Positions 7,570-15,548 of a stretch of DNA of 17,371 nucleotides are shown here, in pieces. Numbering within the stretch: position 1 is the stretch's first letter; each line of letters begins with the position of its first letter. The DNA comes from Puniceicoccales bacterium (GTDB taxonomy: Bacteria > Verrucomicrobiota > Verrucomicrobiia > Opitutales > LL51). The notes below the pieces were generated by a model. That model saw only the letters and a program-made list of their open reading frames with translations. It did not search any database and was not told where the DNA came from. A program made the translations under genes and the position numbers. The DNA lies in assembly GCA_031266235.1 (NCBI GenBank), contig JAISBJ010000084.1, forward strand, positions 1 to 17,371. Reading direction: 5' to 3'.

Positions 7570-8172
7570 GTGAATAGTTTTTCTGAATTCGTGAAGGACT
7601 GGGGGTATTGGGCGGTATTTCTGGGGGCGATCGTGGAGGGCGAGGTGGTGATTTTGACGGCGAGCGCGCTGGCAGCCTACGAGTATCTGTCCATTTACTA
7701 TGTTTTTTTGGTATCTTTTTTGACGACGGTCATTGTCGACCAGGTATTATTTTGGCTTGGGCATCGGATGGGGACGGAGTGGATTACGACAAAATTCAAG
7801 CGGGTGGCGAAGGTCAGGGATGAGGTTTTCAATCTTTTGCGAAAAATGGATGTATTATTTATATTTTCTTTTCGATTTATTTACGGCATTCGGATGGCGA
7901 GCCCGCTTATTATCGGTTCGGCGCACGTCAACCCCTATCGTTTCGCGCTTTTCAACACGCTTTCGGGCCTAGCCTGGGCGTTCATTACCTGTTTTATCGG
8001 CTATGTTGTGGCGGACATGGTGATGGACGGCCGGCTCGATTCCATGCCGCGTTCCTATTTGATTTTGATTTTGCTGATCATCATTGCTTTAGTCGTTGGG
8101 ATAGGTTTGAAGTTCAGGAGAGCTAACCGCCAATCGCCTCCCGACGTTCCGGATCAAACGCCGGACAAATAA
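7570..8172 (+). CDS. DedA-family membrane protein
   Basis: The 200-residue product fits the DedA/VTT family of inner-membrane proteins, several of which transport undecaprenyl phosphate or other lipids or support membrane homeostasis. Which substrate this one handles is not visible. Landmarks are the acidic pair E23 and E25 in the first re-entrant region (AIVEGEVVILTASALA) and the conserved F-R-x3-G-x-R motif at residues 101-108 (FRFIYGIR). There are hydrophobic segments at about 45-65, 128-150 and 168-188. A polar, proline-rich C-terminal tail ends TPDK. The start is a GTG at 7570, chosen because it precedes the family's N-terminal amphipathic stretch; no strong Shine-Dalgarno is present. 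It stands alone, 230 bp before secA. Confidence 0.88.
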   Translation: MNSFSEFVKDWGYWAVFLGAIVEGEVVILTASALAAYEYLSIYYVFLVSFLTTVIVDQVLFWLGHRMGTEWITTKFKRVAKVRDEVFNLLRKMDVLFIFSFRFIYGIRMASPLIIGSAHVNPYRFALFNTLSGLAWAFITCFIGYVVADMVMDGRLDSMPRSYLILILLIIIALVVGIGLKFRRANRQSPPDVPDQTPDK

Positions 8173-8305
8173 TATTTCGGCGGAAAATTTTTTGGCCCAG
8201 ATTGATAAAAATTTATAAAATTTGCCAAATAATTTACTTTCCGGGGCGACCTGGATTTTCCACGAAAATAAGTCTAAAATTTGAAAAAATTTCCCACCCA
8301 ATATT

Positions 8306-8334
8306 TTGACAATCCCATAAAAATAATTTATTTT
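8306..8334 (+). promoter_or_regulatory. Probable sigma-70-type promoter of the secA operon
   Basis: A perfect -35 hexamer TTGACA (8306-8311) is followed after exactly 17 bp by TATTTT (8329-8334), a good -10. Transcription would start near 8341, about 60 bases before the secA ATG. The -10 box lies inside the 25-bp repeat shared with the dedA upstream region. Confidence 0.6.
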
Positions 8335-8343
8335 ATTGGCAAA
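8319..8343 (+). repeat. 25-bp direct repeat, copy 2 (upstream of secA)
   Basis: This copy matches 7514-7538 at 24 of 25 positions. Here it overlaps the -10 box and predicted start point of the secA promoter, which makes a regulatory role plausible. The bases upstream of the two copies are not similar, so the repeat is not part of a longer recent duplication. Confidence 0.75.
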
Positions 8344-8402
8344 TCATAATAATTTATTTAACTCACAGCACCCGCAAGTAATTTAAAATCTCGGAATGTA
8401 AA

Positions 8403-11249
8403 ATGATTGGAAAATTTTTAAAGTTGTTTTCAGGGCGCCATTATAAAAAATTTTTACGGAAGTGTCAGCCCAAAATTAAAGCGATTTACTCCCATGAAAG
8501 GGCCTATCAGGCGCTGGATGAGCCGTCCCTGTGTACCAAAACTATGGAGTTTATGGAGCGCTACCAAAAGGGTGAGTCCCTCGATAGCCTGCTGCCGGAA
8601 GCCTTCGCACTCGTAAAAGAAGGGGCGCGGCGCCTCTACGGGCGGACCATCGAAGTCTGCGGCCACGAACTCCCCTGGAATATGATCCACTACGACGTCC
8701 AACTCATCGGCGGCATTGCGTTGCATGAAAATCGCATCGCGGAAATGGCGACCGGCGAAGGTAAAACCCTCGTGGCCACTCTGCCCCTCTACCTCAACGC
8801 CCTGACCGGCCGCAATTGCCAGCTGGCGACAGTCAATGATTACCTCGCGCGCCGCGATTCCGAGTGGATGGGCTACCTTTACAATTTGCTGGGGCTCTCC
8901 GTCGGCTGCATCCAAAGCGGCATGTCCTCCGAAGAACGCCACGAACAGTACGACTGCAATATCACCTACGGCACTTCTTCGGAATTCGGCTTCGATTATC
9001 TACGCGACAACGGCCTGGCGAGCTCGCTGGAGGAGCAGGTGCAGAATGACCACTATTTTTGCATCGTTGACGAAATTGACTCGATTTTAATCGACGAAGC
9101 CCGCACGCCGCTGATTATCTCCGGCCCGAGTTTCGAGGAAAAAGAAGCTCCGTATCAAGAAATTAAGCCCCTCGTGGAACGGATTGTTGCGCTGCAGCAG
9201 ACAATGTGTAATAAGTTAATCGACGAAGCGCGGGATCTGTTGGCTACGGACGTTCAGAACCAGGACGCCTATAAAAAATTGTGGAAAGTGAGACAGGGGA
9301 TGCCTAAAAATCGCCAGCTCATGCGGCTTTTGGAAAACGGTTCCTACGCCAAGCACCTCGATAAATTTGATTTGGAAGTGGGGGCGGATATTAATCGCGA
9401 GCTGCGCACGGAGTTGAAGGAGGAGCTCTATTTTTCCATCGACGAGAAAGGCCACCAGGTGGATCTGTCCGAGATCGGCCACACGGCCCTCTACCCCCAG
9501 GACCTCGACGCCTTCGTTTTACCAGATTTACCACTAATTTACTCCGAGATCGACGGCAATTTTACAATGAGTCCCGAAGAAAAACTCAGTAAAAAGCAGG
9601 CCTCGGAAGCAATTTTTGTTGAAAAAAGTGAGAAAATTCACTGCCTCCACCAATTGTTGCGCGCCTACAGTCTCTACACCCGCGACGAGGATTACGTCAT
9701 CCAGGGGGGCAAGGTGATCATCGTCGACGAAAATACGGGGCGAGCGATGCCGGGCCGCCGCTGGAGCGAGGGTTTACACCAGGCGGTCGAGGCGAAAGAG
9801 GGCGTAAAAGTGGAGAAGGAGTCGAAAACATACGCGACGATTACCATCCAAAATTACTTCCGCATGTACGAAAAACTGGCCGGCATGACCGGGACGGCCG
9901 AAACCGAAGCGCAGGAATTTTTTGACATTTACAAACTCAACGTCATGGCGATCCCCACTAACGCCCCCTGCCGCCGACTCGATCACAATGACCTCATTTA
10001 CAAAACCCGCCGCGAAAAATATGCCGCCGTCGTCGAGACGATTAAAGAAGCGCACCAAAAACAGCAGCCGGTATTGGTGGGGACGGCGTCCGTCGAAGCG
10101 TCGGAGCTGCTCGGTCACATGCTGAAGCGCGAAAAAATCAAACACACGGTCCTGAACGCGAAATTCCATGAAAAGGAAGCGGAAATTGTCGCCCAAGCGG
10201 GGCAGCCGGGCGCCGTAACCATCTCGACGAATATGGCCGGCCGCGGCACGGATATTAAGCTAGGCGCGGGTGTCGCCGAGTGCGGGGGGCTCTACGTCAT
10301 CGGCACGGAGCGCCATGAATCGCGGCGCGTCGATCGCCAATTGCGGGGGCGTTGTGCGCGGCAGGGAGATCCCGGTGTCTCGCGATTTTTCGTCTCCCTC
10401 GAAGACAGTCTCATGCGCCTATTCGCCGGTTCGGGATTCATCGCCGGTGTTTTGGACCGCAATTTCCTGGAGGGCGAGGTCCTCGAACACCCCCTTTTGA
10501 ATCGCTCCATCGAGTCGGCCCAGAAGAAAGTCGAGGCCTATAATTATTCCGTGCGCCGGCGCTTGCTCCAGTACGATGACGTCCTCAATAAGCAGCGGGA
10601 GATCATTTACGGCATGCGCAACCAGGTCCTCGCCGCGGAAAATACCCGCGACCTGCTCTTTTCGCTCATCGAAGACGAGGTTTTCGCCCAGCTCGCCTCC
10701 TGCATACTCGGTAAAAAAGATCGCTTCGGGGATAGCCCGAATTTCGATTCCGTCGTCAGTTCTTTTAACATTTATTTTCCAATTGCCCTTAAGCGGGAGG
10801 ATTTGGAGGGCTTCGAGGACGCGAAGGAGGCGGCCGATTTCGTCATGGAGAAGGTCAAAGCTGCCTATTCGGTGAAATTGGGAGTGGAAGGCGATTTGCT
10901 AGGGGAAATGGAACAGTACGCTATATTGAGTGCGATTGATCACAATTGGCAGGATCATCTGACGGAAATGGAGGAGTTGCGACGCAGCGTAGGTTTGCGG
11001 GGTTACGGCCAGAAAGATCCGCTCAATGAGTATAAGCACGAAGCGTTTAATTTTTTTGAAACGTTGATCGCGCAGATCCGCCGCGAGCTCTGTAGCAAAG
11101 TATTTCGCATTGCGTCCAGCGACCATTCGCTGAGCCTCATGATTGGGCATCTCCTCAAGGACGAAAAATTTTTAGGCCGGAAGAAGAAAAAGGGCAAAAA
11201 AAATGATGACAAACTCATGAATTTATCGTTTAATCACAGCGATGAATAA
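8403..11249 (+). CDS. secA: Preprotein translocase ATPase SecA
   Basis: SecA drives post-translational export of preproteins through SecYEG. The 948-residue product has Walker A ATGEGKT (116-122), Walker B with D223-E224-I225-D226, DEAR at 231-234, and the helicase-like motif NMAGRGTDIKLG starting at 610. The region between DEAR and the AGMTGTAETE motif (near 495) is roughly 80 residues longer than I recall for E. coli SecA, implying an enlarged preprotein-crosslinking domain. The C-terminus ends in a lysine-rich stretch (GRKKKKGKKNDDK) with no CxCx8C[HC] zinc motif, so SecB binding by that motif is not expected. The ATG at 8403 is preceded by GGAATGTAAA, a weak ribosome site. The stop overlaps the clpX start by 8 bases, indicating a translationally coupled operon. 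Confidence 0.97.
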   Translation: MIGKFLKLFSGRHYKKFLRKCQPKIKAIYSHERAYQALDEPSLCTKTMEFMERYQKGESLDSLLPEAFALVKEGARRLYGRTIEVCGHELPWNMIHYDVQLIGGIALHENRIAEMATGEGKTLVATLPLYLNALTGRNCQLATVNDYLARRDSEWMGYLYNLLGLSVGCIQSGMSSEERHEQYDCNITYGTSSEFGFDYLRDNGLASSLEEQVQNDHYFCIVDEIDSILIDEARTPLIISGPSFEEKEAPYQEIKPLVERIVALQQTMCNKLIDEARDLLATDVQNQDAYKKLWKVRQGMPKNRQLMRLLENGSYAKHLDKFDLEVGADINRELRTELKEELYFSIDEKGHQVDLSEIGHTALYPQDLDAFVLPDLPLIYSEIDGNFTMSPEEKLSKKQASEAIFVEKSEKIHCLHQLLRAYSLYTRDEDYVIQGGKVIIVDENTGRAMPGRRWSEGLHQAVEAKEGVKVEKESKTYATITIQNYFRMYEKLAGMTGTAETEAQEFFDIYKLNVMAIPTNAPCRRLDHNDLIYKTRREKYAAVVETIKEAHQKQQPVLVGTASVEASELLGHMLKREKIKHTVLNAKFHEKEAEIVAQAGQPGAVTISTNMAGRGTDIKLGAGVAECGGLYVIGTERHESRRVDRQLRGRCARQGDPGVSRFFVSLEDSLMRLFAGSGFIAGVLDRNFLEGEVLEHPLLNRSIESAQKKVEAYNYSVRRRLLQYDDVLNKQREIIYGMRNQVLAAENTRDLLFSLIEDEVFAQLASCILGKKDRFGDSPNFDSVVSSFNIYFPIALKREDLEGFEDAKEAADFVMEKVKAAYSVKLGVEGDLLGEMEQYAILSAIDHNWQDHLTEMEELRRSVGLRGYGQKDPLNEYKHEAFNFFETLIAQIRRELCSKVFRIASSDHSLSLMIGHLLKDEKFLGRKKKKGKKNDDKLMNLSFNHSDE

Positions 11250-12558
11250 TAACCAGGACCGCTGTTCATTTTGCGGGAAACATCAGGCGCTCGTGCGAAA
11301 ATTAATTGCTGGGCCGGCGGGTATTTTCATTTGCGACCGCTGCGTGACTGTCTGCGTAGCGGCACTCGACCGCGAGATCCGGGGATTTTCCGGGCGAATC
11401 GGCGCGAAGAGGGGTGCTTTCACCGAGGATCTGGGCGAACAAAAGGATGGAGAAGACACGCCTTTCACGTTCAAATGCACCGTACCTTCGGCGCTGAAAA
11501 AGATGTTGGACGAGTACGTCATTGGTCAAGATCATGCTAAAAAAGTGTTATCGGTGGCGGTCTACAACCACTACAAGCGCCTGGTTTCGCTGGGGATTAT
11601 TGCCGACGAAGGGGATCCATCGGAGCGGCGGTTAGCCAACGAAGACACGGAGATTGAAAAGAGCAATATTCTTTTGATTGGGCCGACGGGGAGCGGTAAA
11701 ACGCTGCTGGCGAAGACCCTGGCGCGGGCATTGGACGTCCCCTTTGCGATCGCCGACGCGACGACTCTGACCGAAGCGGGATACGTGGGCGAGGACGTGG
11801 AAAATATTGTTCTGCGCCTGCTGCAAAACGCCGACTACGATGTCAAAAAGACGGAATGCGGCATTATTTACGTGGATGAGATCGACAAGATCGGGCGCAA
11901 GACGGAGAATGTTTCGATTTCCCGGGACGTTTCCGGCGAGGGCGTACAGCAGGGCCTCCTCAAGATTTTGGAGGGGACGGTTTGCAATGTGCCGCCAAAG
12001 GGGGGTCGCAAGCACCCCGAAGAGGAGTACATCAAGGTCAACACGGAAAATATTTTGTTTATTTGCGGGGGGGCGTTCGCCGATTTGGATAAAATTGTAA
12101 AGGATCGCATCGGGAAGAAAATTTTGGGTTTTGACACAATTTTACAAAATTCTAGCCAAGAAGAGGAAAATATTTTACGCCGCGTACAGTCGGAGGACCT
12201 CATCCATTTCGGCCTAATTCCTGAGTTTATCGGGCGTTTGCCGGTGATTTCCGTGCTCGACGAGCTCCGCGAAGAGGATTTGATCCACGTTCTGACGCGT
12301 ACGAAAAATGCTTTGGTGAAGCAGTACCAGAAGCTATTGTCCTGGGACGGGGTTGCGCTGGAGGTGACGTCGGAGGCGGTCCGCGAAATTGGGAAAATCG
12401 CGTTGACGCGCAAGACCGGCGCCCGAGCCCTCCGCTCCATTATGGAGGAAATTATGATGGATGCGATGTATCATTTGCCCGACCAAAGGGACGTCGAGCG
12501 CTTGACCATCGACGAAGAGGCGGTCCGGAAAATTGAAAATTTGTCGAGAAAATTTTAA
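11242..12558 (+). CDS. clpX: ATP-dependent unfoldase ClpX
   Basis: ClpX is the AAA+ unfoldase that feeds ClpP and also remodels complexes on its own. The 438-residue product starts with the treble-clef zinc domain (C8, C11, C31, C34). It carries Walker A GPTGSGKT at 147-154, Walker B with D212-E213 (IYVDEIDK), the GYVGEDVE pore-loop region, and the arginine-containing GLIPEFIGRLPV and TGARALR sensor segments. All parts of a functional enzyme are present. The start ATG lies inside the last codons of secA (8-base overlap). The usual upstream partner clpP is absent from this locus and must be elsewhere if present. Its last 26 bases overlap the predicted TTG start of the TPR gene, so the three genes appear to form one operon. 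Confidence 0.97.
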   Translation: MNNNQDRCSFCGKHQALVRKLIAGPAGIFICDRCVTVCVAALDREIRGFSGRIGAKRGAFTEDLGEQKDGEDTPFTFKCTVPSALKKMLDEYVIGQDHAKKVLSVAVYNHYKRLVSLGIIADEGDPSERRLANEDTEIEKSNILLIGPTGSGKTLLAKTLARALDVPFAIADATTLTEAGYVGEDVENIVLRLLQNADYDVKKTECGIIYVDEIDKIGRKTENVSISRDVSGEGVQQGLLKILEGTVCNVPPKGGRKHPEEEYIKVNTENILFICGGAFADLDKIVKDRIGKKILGFDTILQNSSQEEENILRRVQSEDLIHFGLIPEFIGRLPVISVLDELREEDLIHVLTRTKNALVKQYQKLLSWDGVALEVTSEAVREIGKIALTRKTGARALRSIMEEIMMDAMYHLPDQRDVERLTIDEEAVRKIENLSRKF

Positions 12559-13765
12559 AAAATTACTACTGAGCAGCGCTTGTGTACTCGGAATGGCGTC
12601 CGTTTGCGGGGAGCAGTCGGCGTGGGAGGAGCAAGTCGAAGCCATCAAAAAGCTCGCCGAGACCGGTTACCTGGACGAATCGGAAAAGGCGGGGCAAGTT
12701 TTGCTGGACAACATCGTTTTGCGGGATGGAGTCGGCGGAGAACGCGCTCGATTGTTGGAATTGCTCGGTGGGTTTAGTATGAAAGGTGGGCGCCATCGCC
12801 GGGCTGCGGACTATTATTTGCGGGCGAGAGGGGATGCGCCCGACCCAGCGGAGACCAATCGTTACCTCGTACTCGCGGCCGATGCCTACTACTCCAACGG
12901 CGATTACAGTCTGGCGACGGCACTTTACCTGGAGCGCCAACATCTGGCGGCGGACGAAGAAATTTTATTTCGCTACGGCTGTGCGCTGCTCCACGGCGGT
13001 AGCTGGGATGAGGCGGAGCAATTGACTTTCCAAAGCGAGCGCATTCGGGCGAAATTCGATTGGAATCGGGCGGCCTATTGGTACAAAAAAAATGATTTCG
13101 AAAAAGCCTGCCGCTATTTGGAACCGTGGCTTGGGGACCGTACGTTGGGTTTAGCGGCACATTATTTTTACGCGCAGATGCGCTATCGTCTGGGGGATTG
13201 CGACGGAGCGACGCGGGCCATAGAGCTCGGGCTGCGGTACTACGGGGAGCGGCCGGGCGACGGAGATTACGAGCGGCTTTTGTGTTTACAATTGAGGATT
13301 GCCCTGGAGCGCGATGATCCTATTACGGCGGCTGCGGTCGAGCGTACGCTGCGGGCGCTGGGCGATGGCCATCTGGGGGCGATGCTACTGGCGAAGGCGA
13401 CGGGATTGCGCCGTGCGGGAAAGGTTGCGGAGGCGCTAGTTGCGTTGGATGAGTTGGAGCGCCATTTACCGGGAGAGGCGCGCTATTTACGCGGGGAAAT
13501 TTTTTTCGAAGGCGGTGGAGTGGAGCGTGCGCTGGAGGTATTCAAGGAATTGGGGAAAATGGAAGGGCGGATGGGGTACATTGGTCGGCTACGGCAGGCG
13601 GATTTGGAGCACAGATTAGGAAATTTTTCACATGCGGAAGGGATTTATGTGGAATTGCAGCGTGGGGTAGGTAGCATGGGATGGATGGAAGGGAAAGAAA
13701 CAGTTTTTGAGTACATGGGGGCGAAGATTGGGCGGAGTCGGCGGGCGCAGGGTTACGGGGAGTGA
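12533..13765 (+). CDS. Exported TPR-repeat protein
   Basis: The 410-residue product has a positively charged N-terminus and hydrophobic core (KICRENFKKLLLSSACVLG) that read as a signal peptide. C17 or C25 could in principle be a lipidation site, but neither sits in a clean lipobox. The rest is helical TPR-like repeats, for example RRAADYYLRA, YSNGDYSLATALYLE, LLHGGSWDEAEQL, YRLGDCDGATRAIELGL and AGKVAEALVALDELE. TPRs are protein-interaction scaffolds; the partner is unknown. The TTG at 12533 is chosen because it gives the signal peptide, while the first ATG (12593) would remove it. The TTG start overlaps clpX by 26 bases, so expression is probably coupled to secA-clpX. The role may be in envelope assembly, but that is inference. 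Confidence 0.8.
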   Translation: MKICRENFKKLLLSSACVLGMASVCGEQSAWEEQVEAIKKLAETGYLDESEKAGQVLLDNIVLRDGVGGERARLLELLGGFSMKGGRHRRAADYYLRARGDAPDPAETNRYLVLAADAYYSNGDYSLATALYLERQHLAADEEILFRYGCALLHGGSWDEAEQLTFQSERIRAKFDWNRAAYWYKKNDFEKACRYLEPWLGDRTLGLAAHYFYAQMRYRLGDCDGATRAIELGLRYYGERPGDGDYERLLCLQLRIALERDDPITAAAVERTLRALGDGHLGAMLLAKATGLRRAGKVAEALVALDELERHLPGEARYLRGEIFFEGGGVERALEVFKELGKMEGRMGYIGRLRQADLEHRLGNFSHAEGIYVELQRGVGSMGWMEGKETVFEYMGAKIGRSRRAQGYGE

Positions 13766-13826
13766 CGGCCTTTGGAGTAAAATAATTTACAATAAAATAA
13801 CTTCTGCGTGCGCTTTAGGATGGATA

Positions 13827-15548
13827 TTAAGGCGCAGCAGGCGCACCAGGCGGACCGGGCGGATCACCAGCAGGCGCAACACCAGGCTGAGGCTTAAGAT
13901 TATTCAAAGACATCGCTCTCCGCCTAGGCGCAGGAGCAGGACCGGGCGGAGGCCCAGCAGGGCCGGGAGGAGGAGGATCAGCAGCAGCACCGGGCGGCGC
14001 ACCATCATCCGCATCATCCGCATCATCCGCATCATCAGTATCAGAGGCAGTGCTTTTAAATTGAGTATCATCAGTATTAGAAACACCGTGCTCAGAGAGA
14101 GCACCCGATCCAAACTGTCCCTCATTAGGATCCCATGCTCCTCGTCGCTCGTCTACAAGGTTTACTTCCTCAACTTCTTCTTCTTCGAACACGAAAGGAT
14201 ACTCCTTTATGCGGTCCGCAAGCGTTGTAGGGTGTTCCCTGAGCGCTCCATCGCAATCCGCACCCTTCTTTATGGGCGTTACATAAACATGGGAAATCTC
14301 AATCTTTTGGAATAGAGAAGGCCCAAGTGCATTGGATGCGAGAAGCTTCATCTTTTTTAGATGGCTAGTTTCTTCTTGCACTCTTTCCCTTTGCGCTTCT
14401 TCGTCTTGTCTTTTTATATCGGCGAGAAGTTCCGCAGTAAAATCGAGGGGATCTCGTTGAAATCTCCTAAATTCATCCTCGGTAAGTCCTTGAAGAAATT
14501 TGTTAGCATATCCGCGTATTGTAGCTTTGTCATCATCGGTGAGTCTTGGTGAAGCGTTCAAAATGGTCTCAAAATTGGCGAGACCGGACATGACCGTTCG
14601 ATTGTGTTGCAATTGATCTGGAATGATATACAATTTATTAACAGACTTGGGATCGTTTTCGGGATAGGTGCAATGGGCGCAGATGGAGTCATCCTTACTA
14701 ATTGTTGAAAAAAAAGCCGCTTTATCGACGAGTTTTGCCAGTTCTTGGGGATTTTCTAAGTATTTCTGTCGGATCTTCGGTGGCATAGATTTTAACAATC
14801 CTGTCAAAAATAATTTTGCTTTATTTCGAGCTCTACCGGTCAATCCCTTGGGGACCCTTGCGGCAATTATATTTTCTACGGTTACCGGTTTTTTTACACC
14901 CTCTAAACTTACGTTCTCTAGCGCTGTATCGATATTTTCTACATTTGAATCGATTTCTTCTTTTTTTACATCGGCCAGTTTAACGGTCGTCCCTTGGTAT
15001 TCCGGTATGGCGCGGGCATTTTTGGTCGCTTTGGCAAGGGCTGCGTTGGCTAATTCCTCTGGAGACTTTATTTCTGCGGCTGCTTCTGTTTCTGCGGCTG
15101 CTTCTGCTTCTGCGGCTGGCTTTTGTTCGGCTGCTGCTTTTAAAAACGTTCCCATGGCACCGTTGTCTATTAGCGCTTGTCTTTGGGCCCATGGAAGTTT
15201 CATGAAAGCATTCAGCGCCTTTGCTTGTTGTTGTTGTTTTGCTTTAGCATCGTCACCCTCTTTTATTTCTAGGAAATCTGGTACGTCTTTTCCGCAGGCG
15301 GTTTTCAGCGTGTCTATAAGCGATTTAGCGTCTGTGTCTGCTAATGTTTTAACTGGAACAGCGGGGGAGCTAGCCATTCCTACTCGTATATATCCAGAAG
15401 TATCCGCTTGGAATTCCCTTTGGCGGATTTGCGCCATCAGGTCTTTAGGATCTAGCGTAGCGGCATTTGCAATGCCCATCTTTTCCGCAAGCCCTCGAAA
15501 CGCTTCTAAACCTAAACCTGCATTACCTCCGACGCCTCCTACACTCAT
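13827..15548 (-). CDS. Large protein of unknown function with Asp-rich and Pro-rich tail
   Basis: I do not recognise this 573-residue protein. It begins MSVGGVGGNAGLGLEAF, with no signal peptide or membrane span. Residues about 140-165 are an Ala/Glu low-complexity segment encoded by 18-bp repeats. A CAHC pair (C290, C293) lies in the middle. A charged, probably coiled-coil region includes DEEAQRERVQEETSHLKKMK. The C-terminal part is acidic, with TDDADDADDADD near 504-516, and then a proline-rich tail (ADPPPPGPAGPPPGPAPAPR) runs to the end. The ATG at 15548 has GGATGG five bases upstream. This modular, low-complexity composition resembles secreted or host-directed proteins, but nothing proves that. 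Two other long frames overlap it on the plus strand; I reject them because the minus frame is the longest and has the coherent start and low-complexity design. Confidence 0.75.
   Translation of the reverse strand: MSVGGVGGNAGLGLEAFRGLAEKMGIANAATLDPKDLMAQIRQREFQADTSGYIRVGMASSPAVPVKTLADTDAKSLIDTLKTACGKDVPDFLEIKEGDDAKAKQQQQAKALNAFMKLPWAQRQALIDNGAMGTFLKAAAEQKPAAEAEAAAETEAAAEIKSPEELANAALAKATKNARAIPEYQGTTVKLADVKKEEIDSNVENIDTALENVSLEGVKKPVTVENIIAARVPKGLTGRARNKAKLFLTGLLKSMPPKIRQKYLENPQELAKLVDKAAFFSTISKDDSICAHCTYPENDPKSVNKLYIIPDQLQHNRTVMSGLANFETILNASPRLTDDDKATIRGYANKFLQGLTEDEFRRFQRDPLDFTAELLADIKRQDEEAQRERVQEETSHLKKMKLLASNALGPSLFQKIEISHVYVTPIKKGADCDGALREHPTTLADRIKEYPFVFEEEEVEEVNLVDERRGAWDPNEGQFGSGALSEHGVSNTDDTQFKSTASDTDDADDADDADDGAPPGAAADPPPPGPAGPPPGPAPAPRRRAMSLNNLKPQPGVAPAGDPPGPPGAPAAP
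14003..14038 (-). repeat. 9-bp tandem repeat coding Asp-Asp-Ala
   Basis: CATCATCCG occurs three times in tandem (14003-14029), followed by one variant unit CATCATCAG (14030-14038). It encodes the DDA units of the acidic segment on the minus strand. In-frame 9-bp units can expand or contract without frameshift. Confidence 0.85.
15073..15118 (-). repeat. 18-bp tandem repeat coding Ala/Glu-rich segment
   Basis: TCTGCGGCTGCTTCTG-type units start at 15073 and 15091 and partly again at 15109, an 18-bp (six-codon) period. On the minus strand they encode the AEAEAAAETEAAAE segment of the large unknown protein. Confidence 0.75.

Larger units (their letters stand above)
8173..8402. other. AT-rich intergenic region with the secA promoter
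   Basis: These 230 bases contain no ORF that I would call. They hold the probable secA promoter (8306-8334) and the second 25-bp repeat copy. The leader from about 8341 to 8402 would be about 60 nt. I see no SecM-like regulatory ORF in it. Confidence 0.5.

Noticed and set aside
11868..12440. 190-codon minus-strand frame within clpX
   Set aside because: It lies wholly antisense to conserved clpX coding sequence and has no features of its own; the same applies to 8454-8942 inside secA.
14003..14038. CRISPR-like array
   Set aside because: The repeats are only 9 bp, have no spacers and lie in frame inside a coding region.
13707..14315. 202-codon plus-strand frame rich in Arg and Ile-Ile-Arg repeats
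   Set aside because: It overlaps the end of the TPR gene and the antisense of the proline-rich and DDA repeats; its composition is an artefact of those repeats.
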